Part shown: piece by piece, positions 43,376 to 49,348 of the stretch
Position numbering within the stretch: position 1 is the first letter of the stretch
Layout of the letters: every line of letters begins with the position of its first letter
From: Arenibacter nanhaiticus
GTDB lineage: Bacteria; Bacteroidota; Bacteroidia; Flavobacteriales; Flavobacteriaceae
Direction of reading: 5' to 3'
Assembly (NCBI RefSeq): GCF_900141935.1
Contig: NZ_FQYX01000005.1
Location: forward strand, 1-64,000
Length of the DNA: 64,000 nt
Notes under the pieces: generated by a model
The model's input: the letters and a program-made list of their open reading frames with translations, nothing else
Told to the model about the DNA's origin: nothing
Databases searched by the model: none
Program-made: the position numbers and the translations under genes

Positions 43376-44140
43376 TTAAATGTATAAACTTAAATTATCG
43401 TAGGCCAAATGTACATTTTTTGGCAATTGTTTTTCCAATTCATCATGAAAACCTAAGTGATGACTTATATGGGTCAAATAGGCTTTATCGGGTTTCACCT
43501 CTTTGATAAAAGCCAAAGCTTCCTCTAAATTAAAATGAGAATGATGCGGATCTAACCGCAAAGCATTAATAACCAATACTTTTACCCCTTTTATTTTTTC
43601 TATTTCTTCTGAAGCAATTCGTTTGACATCCGTTAAATAGGCGAAATCCTGAATTCGATACCCAAAGACTTGAATCCTGTTATGTTCTGCATCAATGGGG
43701 ATAGCTTTCGTATTCCCTATTTTAAAGGGAACGTTATTCTCTACTATATTAATTTCCACCGCTGGGGCCCCGGGATATCTATTGACATCCGAAAATATAT
43801 AATCGAATCTTGTCTTTATGGAATTAATGACCCTCTCATGGGCAAAAACCGGAATATCTCCCTGTCTAAAGAAAAAAGGCCTAATATCGTCTATCCCAGC
43901 AGTATGGTCCGAATGCTCATGGGTGAATAATATGCCATCTATTTTTGTGACCTGATTGGCAAGCATCTGTTGCCTAAAATCGGGTCCGCAATCTATGATG
44001 TAATTATAGTCGTCCCACTCGACCATTACCGACACTCTAAGCCGTTTATCCTTCGGGTTTTTACTTAAGCAAACGGGATGTTTACTACCTATAACTGGGA
44101 TTCCTTGTGATGTTCCGGTACCTAAAAATGTTATTTTCAC
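43376..44140 (-). CDS. MBL-fold metallo-hydrolase (PhnP/RNase Z-like)
   Basis: The 254 residues start with KITFLGTGTSQGIPVIG and contain the metal-binding motif THEHSDHTAGIDD (about residue 75), an Asp/His in IDAEHNR, and the terminal LTHISHHLG. This fits the PhnP-type phosphodiesterase group, whose members cleave cyclic phosphates or phosphonate products. The Cys-containing SKHPVC after the first strand may bind a structural zinc as in PhnP. It is cytosolic. It is transcribed with the downstream coiled-coil gene. Confidence 0.9.
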   Translation of the reverse strand: MKITFLGTGTSQGIPVIGSKHPVCLSKNPKDKRLRVSVMVEWDDYNYIIDCGPDFRQQMLANQVTKIDGILFTHEHSDHTAGIDDIRPFFFRQGDIPVFAHERVINSIKTRFDYIFSDVNRYPGAPAVEINIVENNVPFKIGNTKAIPIDAEHNRIQVFGYRIQDFAYLTDVKRIASEEIEKIKGVKVLVINALRLDPHHSHFNLEEALAFIKEVKPDKAYLTHISHHLGFHDELEKQLPKNVHLAYDNLSLYI

Positions 44141-44203
44141 TGCGATATATCTATTTAATCCAAATTTATAACTTATTTACTTAAATTGATAGCGCAATCT
44201 TTT

Positions 44204-44211
44204 TAACTTTG
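44204..44211 (+). promoter_or_regulatory. -7 element upstream of the 485-residue unknown gene
   Basis: TAACTTTG fits TAnnTTTG and is 20 bp before the ATG at 44232. A TTG at 44186-44188 is 15 bp upstream, closer than the usual spacing. Confidence 0.4.
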
Positions 44212-44231
44212 CCACAAGCAAAAACCACTAC

Positions 44232-45689
44232 ATGTCTATTTTTAAAAAAGAAATTGCTTTTACCAACGTACCATCAACAAAAGCAAAAACCTTACGGATA
44301 AATTTAAATCCGGATATCTATGGAACCTTTTCCGAAATAGGAGCCGGACAAGAAACTTCTGGTCATTTTTTTAAATCGGGAGGCGCTTCGGGAACTATTG
44401 CCAAAGCAATGAGTGCCTATGATAAAGATTTTAGTGATGCTATATACGGCATTGAAGAAGATGGCAGATATGTCACTCAATCGAGGTTAAAAAAAATGTT
44501 GAGTCACGAAATGGCTCATATGGACGAAAGAATAAGTCGAGAAAAACATCCCGACAGATTATTTTTCTCCTATGCCAATACCGTGGCCACGATTGATTTT
44601 TCAAAACGCTATAAAGGCCATGGATGGGTTGGAATTCGTTACCAACTAGATCCTAACCAAACCGAACTTAACGAAATTATCCTACACCTGCGTTTTAAAC
44701 AAAACGAGGCGCGATTGCAACAAGAAACACTGGGTATATTAGGGGTAAACTTAATCTATGGCGCTTTTTACAAACACGACAAGCCCAGAAAATTATTAAA
44801 ATACCTATACGACCATATCGACAAGGATACCATAGAAATTGATATGATCAATTTTTCCGGCCCTAATTTCAGCGAAGTAGACAACAGATTAATGAGTCTA
44901 CAGCTGGTTAAAAATGACATGACCGATGCGGTGATGTTTGGCCCTGATGGTAACAACCTGTTGCCGGCCGCTATCTTGTACAAAAAAAACCTCTTGGCTT
45001 TACGCGGAAGTTTTAGACCGGTGACCAAGGTAAATATGGATATGTTTCAAAAGTCATACGAAATATTTATCCGCGAAAACAGTGTCGAAGAAGAAAATAC
45101 CGTCGTTATTTTTGAAATTACCCTCTCTAACCTAAGGGCTTCCGGAGAAATTGATGAACGCGATTTTATGGACCGGGCAGAACTGTTGTGTTCCTTGGGC
45201 CATACGGTAATGATCTCTAAATTCCAGGAGTACTTTAAATTGGTAGAATACTTTAGCAACTATACCAAAGCTAGGATAGGGCTGACCATGGGAGTAAACA
45301 ACCTGGTCGATATCTTTGATGAAAAATACTATAGACACCTAAGTGGAGGTATTCTTGAAGCCTTCGGAAAACTGTTCTTTAAAGACCTTAAGGTGTACCT
45401 ATACCCTATGAGAAATGACGAAACCGGACAAATAATGACCAGCAATACCGTAAAGGTTCATCCTAGAATGAAAGAATTGTACAAATTCTTCAAATACAAC
45501 GGTAAGGTTATGGACATCATTGATTACGACCCTGAAATACTACATGTTTTCTCTAGGGATGTTCTTAAACAAATATCTAATGGTGAAGAAGGCTGGGAAA
45601 CTGTACTACCGGAAGGAATTGCAGAAATCATAAAAAAGAAACATCTTTTTGGATATAATCCCACAAATGAAATAGCAAAAATCGAATAA
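44232..45689 (+). CDS. Large conserved protein of unknown function
   Basis: The 485 residues look soluble and well folded, with no signal peptide or membrane helix. The opening TKAKTLRINLNPDIYGTFSEIGAGQETSGHFFKSGGASGTIAKAMSAYDKDFSDAIYG is very conserved-looking, followed by FFSYANTVATIDF and SGEIDERDFMDRAELLCSLG. I have seen such proteins in Flavobacteriia and other phyla under inconsistent names (receptor or nicotinate-related). No motif here supports a TonB receptor. The repeated small-residue patterns and GAGQ/GGASG stretch suggest nucleotide or phosphate binding, which is only an inference. It is monocistronic with a good terminator after it. Confidence 0.8.
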   Translation: MSIFKKEIAFTNVPSTKAKTLRINLNPDIYGTFSEIGAGQETSGHFFKSGGASGTIAKAMSAYDKDFSDAIYGIEEDGRYVTQSRLKKMLSHEMAHMDERISREKHPDRLFFSYANTVATIDFSKRYKGHGWVGIRYQLDPNQTELNEIILHLRFKQNEARLQQETLGILGVNLIYGAFYKHDKPRKLLKYLYDHIDKDTIEIDMINFSGPNFSEVDNRLMSLQLVKNDMTDAVMFGPDGNNLLPAAILYKKNLLALRGSFRPVTKVNMDMFQKSYEIFIRENSVEEENTVVIFEITLSNLRASGEIDERDFMDRAELLCSLGHTVMISKFQEYFKLVEYFSNYTKARIGLTMGVNNLVDIFDEKYYRHLSGGILEAFGKLFFKDLKVYLYPMRNDETGQIMTSNTVKVHPRMKELYKFFKYNGKVMDIIDYDPEILHVFSRDVLKQISNGEEGWETVLPEGIAEIIKKKHLFGYNPTNEIAKIE

Positions 45690-45692
45690 AAT

Positions 45693-45722
45693 AAAAAGCC
45701 CCATTAAATTGGGGCTTTTTTT
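45693..45722. terminator. Bidirectional terminator between the unknown gene and bcp
   Basis: An AAAAAGCCCCA stem (45693-45703) pairs with TGGGGCTTTTT (45710-45720), with a 6-nt loop and T residues to 45722. It serves the rightward unknown gene and the leftward bcp. Confidence 0.9.
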
Positions 45723-45732
45723 ATAGGTTCGT

Positions 45733-46191
45733 TTATACGCCTTCCAAAATCTGGGCGGCATGATCTTTTGTTTTCACCTTTTCAATCACCCTCTCTACTA
45801 CTCCTTCTTCATTAATTATAAAGGTCATTCTGTGAATGCCGTCATATTTTTTTCCCATAAAACTCTTAGGCCCCCAAACACCAAAGGCTTCAATCACCTT
45901 GCGGTCTTCGTCGGCCAATAACGGAAAAGGAAACTCGTATTTATTTCTAAAATTAGATTGTCTTTTAGCAGAATCTGCACTTACTCCTAGTAATTCATAC
46001 CCTTGCCCCTGTAATTCAGCATAATTATCGCGCAGGTTGCAAGCTTCGGCAGTACATCCTGGAGTACTTGCTTTTGGATAGAAAAACACCACTAATTTTT
46101 TCCCTTTATAATCAGAAAGATTAATAGTATTGTTGTCTTGATCTATTGCAGAAAACGAAGGAACCTTATCCCCAACTTTTAATGTGTCCAT
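45733..46191 (-). CDS. bcp: Thioredoxin-dependent thiol peroxidase (Bcp/PrxQ)
   Basis: The 152-residue peroxiredoxin has the peroxidatic Cys in ASTPGCTAEACNLRD (about residue 44) and a second Cys five residues later (the CxxxxC pattern of PrxQ: GCTAEAC), which resolves the sulfenic acid. It reduces hydrogen peroxide and organic hydroperoxides using thioredoxin in the cytosol. The following region FPLLADEDRKVIEAFGVWG is typical. It is divergent from nth with 54 bp between the starts. Confidence 0.95.
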   Translation of the reverse strand: MDTLKVGDKVPSFSAIDQDNNTINLSDYKGKKLVVFFYPKASTPGCTAEACNLRDNYAELQGQGYELLGVSADSAKRQSNFRNKYEFPFPLLADEDRKVIEAFGVWGPKSFMGKKYDGIHRMTFIINEEGVVERVIEKVKTKDHAAQILEGV

Positions 46192-46245
46192 AGTTTAAAT
46201 TTAAGTAAATTTATAGTTTAAAATAAGCATAAAACTACGTAATAA

Positions 46246-46908
46246 ATGACAAAAGCCGAAAAAGTTGAATTTACGATACAAACTCTTCAGAAGCTCTACC
46301 CTAGTATCCCCGTACCTTTAGACCACAAAGACCCTTATACGCTGTTAATTGCAGTTTTATTATCGGCACAAAGCACCGATGTTCGGGTAAATATGATTAC
46401 CCCGTTATTGTTCGAAGTAGCCGACAACCCATACGATATGGTAAAATTAAGTGTCGATGAAATTAGGGAAATCATTAAGCCGGTCGGACTCTCCCCTATG
46501 AAGGCGAAGGGAATCCATGGGCTATCAAAAATGCTCATAGAAAAATACGATGGCGTAGTCCCACAGGATATGGCCTTGTTAGAAGAGTTTCCCGGGGTAG
46601 GTCATAAAACAGCGGGGGTCGTGGTGGCCCAAGCCTTTGGAATACCTGCTTTTCCGGTCGATACCCATATCCATAGACTTATGTATCGATGGGGATTTAC
46701 CAATGGCAAAAATGTCGTACAAACCGAAAAAGATGCCAAACGCTTATTTCCAAAAGAGCTATGGAACGACCTTCACCTACAGATCATATGGTACGGAAGG
46801 GAATACTCGCCGGCCAGAGGCTGGGATTTAGAAAAAGACATTATCACCAAAACCATCGGTAGGAAAACAGTTCTAGACCAATATTATAAACTAAAAAAGA
46901 CCAATTGA
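46246..46908 (+). CDS. nth: Endonuclease III-type DNA glycosylase lacking the iron-sulfur cluster
   Basis: The 220 residues contain the helix-hairpin-helix LLEEFPGVGHKTAGVV with the catalytic Lys121 and the PVDTHIHR segment with Asp139, as in E. coli Nth (Lys120, Asp138). The enzyme should remove oxidised pyrimidines and cleave the abasic site. The C-terminal four-cysteine loop that binds [4Fe-4S] in E. coli is missing: this protein has no cysteine at all, and the corresponding part reads YGREYSPARGWDLEKD. Length is normal. The stop codon lies inside the downstream terminator. It is divergent from bcp. Confidence 0.93.
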   Translation: MTKAEKVEFTIQTLQKLYPSIPVPLDHKDPYTLLIAVLLSAQSTDVRVNMITPLLFEVADNPYDMVKLSVDEIREIIKPVGLSPMKAKGIHGLSKMLIEKYDGVVPQDMALLEEFPGVGHKTAGVVVAQAFGIPAFPVDTHIHRLMYRWGFTNGKNVVQTEKDAKRLFPKELWNDLHLQIIWYGREYSPARGWDLEKDIITKTIGRKTVLDQYYKLKKTN

Positions 46909-46923
46909 TCATTGGTCTTTTTT
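46893..46923. terminator. Bidirectional terminator after nth
   Basis: AAAAAAGACCAAT (46893-46905) pairs perfectly with ATTGGTCTTTTTT (46911-46923) around a 5-nt loop. The nth stop codon is in the loop. It also stands just downstream of the small ORF on the minus strand. Confidence 0.9.
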
Positions 46924-46927
46924 AGGT

Positions 46928-47071
46928 CTAGTTTAAATTACTTTCGAACTGCATATTGTTGCATTCAACAATTTGTAAGGATTTGGAATAACTCATCAAA
47001 AACGCTATAGTTTCCGAATTTGCCTTGGTAAGTTTACACTTGCTTTGATTTTCAGAGTAAATTTTTTCCAT
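46928..47071 (-). CDS. Possible small protein of 47 residues downstream of the sigma factor gene
   Basis: An ATG at 47071 opens a 47-codon frame ending in TAG at 46928-46930, on the same strand as the ECF sigma factor and 73 bp after its stop. The translation begins MEKIYSENQSKCKLTK, has the hydrophobic core TIAFLMSYSKSLQIVE and ends QFESNLN. A terminator follows immediately (46893-46923), which supports this as the gene end. It contains two Cys (C12, C37). No homology search was possible. The sequence looks like a compact helix-forming peptide, and a link to the sigma factor is possible. Confidence 0.5.
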   Translation of the reverse strand: MEKIYSENQSKCKLTKANSETIAFLMSYSKSLQIVECNNMQFESNLN

Positions 47072-47144
47072 AGTATAAAAGTATTGTTATGATAAGATAA
47101 CGCCACTTACTTGGATATATTGCCCTGTAGATCGTAAGTTGTGA

Positions 47145-47726
47145 TTAATTCGTTAAAACGATATTGTTTTTTTCTATGATTTTTCGAAGATTAATAAGAG
47201 CATAACGCATTCTTCCCAAGGCTGTATTAATGCTTACACCGGTGTTTTCGGAGATTTCCTTAAAACTCATGTCCTTGTAAATACGCATCACCAGCACTTC
47301 TTTTTGATCTTCCGGAAGCTCCTCTATCATTACATTTAAATCTGAATCTATCTGATCTTTGATCATCTGCTTCTCTACATTCAACTTTTGATCCCCAATG
47401 ACAGAAAAAATATTAAAATCATCAGTTCCTTCAAACATAGGCATCCTTTTATTTCTTCTAAAATGATCGATGACCAGGTTATGTGAAATTCTCATTACCC
47501 AAGGTAAAAATTTACCTTCTTCACTGTATTTCCCCCTTTTCAGGGTGTTGATTACCTTTATAAATGTATCCTGAAAAATATCTTGGGTAATATCTTTATC
47601 CAGAACTTTGGAATAAATAAAGCTGCTAATACGTTGGTTATGACGGTTAATTAATACCTCCAAGGCCTTTTCGTTACCGTTTATATAGTCTTTTACTAAT
47701 ACTGAATCGTCTATCTGCAGTTCCAT
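47145..47726 (-). CDS. ECF-type RNA polymerase sigma factor (first of tandem pair)
   Basis: The 193 residues have the sigma-70 region 2 (about 15-85: NRHNQRISSFIYSKV..DIFQDTFIKVI, then LPWVMRISHNLVIDHFRRNKR as region 2.4) and region 4 (about 125-180: LPEDQKEVLVMRIYKDMSFKEISENTGVSINTALGRMRYALINLR). No N- or C-terminal extension and no anti-sigma gene is adjacent. It is about 75% identical, by eye, to the protein at 48517-49098. The small ORF at 46928-47071 follows 73 bp downstream. The regulon is unknown. Confidence 0.93.
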   Translation of the reverse strand: MELQIDDSVLVKDYINGNEKALEVLINRHNQRISSFIYSKVLDKDITQDIFQDTFIKVINTLKRGKYSEEGKFLPWVMRISHNLVIDHFRRNKRMPMFEGTDDFNIFSVIGDQKLNVEKQMIKDQIDSDLNVMIEELPEDQKEVLVMRIYKDMSFKEISENTGVSINTALGRMRYALINLRKIIEKNNIVLTN

Positions 47727-48025
47727 ACAAATTTTGTTTTAAGGATTAAACTAGATGCCTTGCCAAAACGGGTCGGACTTCATTTTTGTCAAAGTTTACT
47801 AAAGTGCTGCAGCTTTAATAAATGTTGTTATTTTCTTACATCATAAAAGTATAGAAAACATGAAGTATGGTAAAAAGTATGTTGTAAAACGGCTTTATTG
47901 TGATGTCAAATGCCGATTTTATATTTCTTTGCTATAATAATAGTCGAATATCGCAGTTAGCTAAAAAAGAAAGCCTTTTAAAACAAACATGCTTAAGCCT
48001 AAAAACGCTCCCCATAGTACCTTTT

Positions 48026-48059
48026 ATATCAAAACAATAGAAGGTATTGATTTTGATAT
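48026..48059. repeat. Hairpin-forming inverted repeat in the sigma intergenic region
   Basis: ATATCAAAACAATA (48026-48039) pairs with TATTG-A-TTTTGATAT (48045-48059) around the loop GAAGG, giving 14 base pairs with a single bulged A. No T-tract follows on either strand, so it is not a terminator. Confidence 0.6.
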
Positions 48060-48246
48060 AATGAAAATACCTTAATAATTTCTAGTGATGAGGATAGTCC
48101 TAACTGTATGTAAGAAGACCAAAAAAGCTTTAAATCTGGGGGGCTGTCATAAATACCCCCAGATACTATACGGTATATGGAACCCTTATAAACGAGGCCG
48201 CCCCGCTGTTGGGAGTAGGTAAGGAATTTTTGAAGTATCAAAATTG

Positions 48247-48329
48247 GGGCGTTCCCTCCTTCGTCGGGCGGGCACTTGGCTATATCCCTTGCTCCGCTGC
48301 GGGGATGCCGCCGCGGTCCCTAACGCGGA
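48247..48329 (+). repeat. 83-bp GC-rich interspersed repeat, copy 2
   Basis: It reads GGGCGTTCCC at the start and CCCTAACGCGGA at the end, and has CCGCTGCGG and CCGCCGCGG palindromes inside. It differs from copy 1 at four positions and from copy 3 at four. The edges are sharp: GC-rich sequence stops abruptly at both ends. The terminal GCGTT/AACGC form a 5-bp inverted repeat. Confidence 0.92.
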
Positions 48330-48516
48330 TACTCTAAAAATGAAGCAAAACCAAGTTTTACCCCTCATCCCTATTATGTGTCGCACAGGAAGTTTACACT
48401 ATATAACAATAGCCCCATATAAAAGCATTTGTTTTGCTTCTAAATAGGGCCATCGGCAGAGTATTTTACACCACCAACATATTGGAACAATCTTTATTGC
48501 GATTCCTTAGAACTAG

Positions 48517-49098
48517 TTAATTCGTTAGTGTAAGCTGATGCTTTTCTACCATTTTCCGAAGATTTATCAAGGCATATCGCATTCTTCCCAAAGCAGTATT
48601 GATACTGACTCCCGTGTTTTCTGATATTTCCTTAAAACTCATATCCCTATAAATGCGCATTTCTACCACCTCTCTTTGGTCTACCGGCAATTCCTTTACC
48701 ATTAGGGAAAGTTCTATATCTATCTGGTCTTTTATGAGTCTCCTTTCCGCGTTTAAATGGTCGTCTCCCATAACAGAAAAAATATTAAAATTTTTAGACA
48801 CCTCAAACTTGGGCATTCTATTGTTTTTTCTAAAATAGTCTATGATTAGATTATGGGATATCCGCATTACCCAGGGCAAAAATTTCCCTTCTTCAATATA
48901 CATTCCCTTCTTTAAGGTTTTAATCACCTTTATAAAAGTATCCTGAAATATGTCTTCGGTAACCACCTTGTCTTGAACTTTGGAGTAAATAAAGCTGCTA
49001 AGGCGTTGATTATGACGATTTATCAATGTCTCCAGAGACTTTTCGTCTCCATTGATATAGTTGCTTACCAGTACTGAGTCTTCAATTAATAGTTCCAT
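48517..49098 (-). CDS. ECF-type RNA polymerase sigma factor (second of tandem pair)
   Basis: The 193 residues have exactly the same length as the first sigma factor and the same domain limits. Region 4 SFKEISENTGVSINTALGRMRYALINLR is identical between the two, while regions 2.4 and the linker differ (NNRMPKFEVSKNF against NKRMPMFEGTDDF). This suggests a tandem duplication with divergence in promoter recognition or regulation. Its start codon abuts a long hairpin (49101-49190) which would form the mRNA leader. No anti-sigma gene is adjacent. Confidence 0.93.
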   Translation of the reverse strand: MELLIEDSVLVSNYINGDEKSLETLINRHNQRLSSFIYSKVQDKVVTEDIFQDTFIKVIKTLKKGMYIEEGKFLPWVMRISHNLIIDYFRKNNRMPKFEVSKNFNIFSVMGDDHLNAERRLIKDQIDIELSLMVKELPVDQREVVEMRIYRDMSFKEISENTGVSINTALGRMRYALINLRKMVEKHQLTLTN

Positions 49099-49100
49099 AT

Positions 49101-49190
49101 AAATTACTTTTTAGGAACCTAATAGCAAGCTTCTCTTTTTTGTAAAAAAAAGCTATTAGGCAATTCCATTATTTTTTAAAAAAGTAATTT
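49101..49190 (-). promoter_or_regulatory. Long imperfect hairpin abutting the second sigma factor start codon
   Basis: AAATTACTTTTT (49101-49112) pairs with AAAAAGTAATTT (49179-49190). Inside, GGAA-CCTAATAGC (49114-49126) pairs with GCTATTAGG-CAA-TTCC (49152-49167), and a T-run/A-run pair closes the core. About 25 paired bases in all. The base of the hairpin is 2 bp from the start codon at 49098. On the minus strand this would be the mRNA leader and could control translation. Confidence 0.5.
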
Positions 49191-49323
49191 CAGGTCTATA
49201 AGTCGTTGGTACTAGGATTTAACCCAAATATATAAAAAATTCGGGTTTTCCATAAAAGATTGTCATAAACAATAGCATTTTAATTGTATTATGACTGCTG
49301 GCATTTTATAAATACACATATTG

Positions 49324-49331
49324 TATCTTTG
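49324..49331 (+). promoter_or_regulatory. -7 element of the uvrA promoter
   Basis: TATCTTTG, a full match to TAnnTTTG, is 17 bp before the ATG at 49349. No clear -33 box is seen. No SOS box was recognised. Confidence 0.5.
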
Positions 49332-49348
49332 CTTTCTTAAATAGGCAT

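Larger units (their letters stand above)
47727..48516. other. 790-bp non-coding stretch between the two sigma factor genes
   Basis: No convincing ORF; short frames at 48029-48241, 48186-48386 and 48244-48447 run through the repeat or are shadows. It contains a hairpin at 48026-48059 and copy 2 of the 83-bp GC-rich repeat at 48247-48329. The stretch next to the first sigma start (47727-48000) is AT-rich and should hold its promoter, but no clear TAnnTTTG box was found there. Confidence 0.6.

Noticed and set aside
48029-48447. Three overlapping frames of 66-70 codons between the sigma genes
   Set aside because: They run through repeat copy 2 or its flanks on both strands and show no conserved pattern; the repeat explains the open frames.
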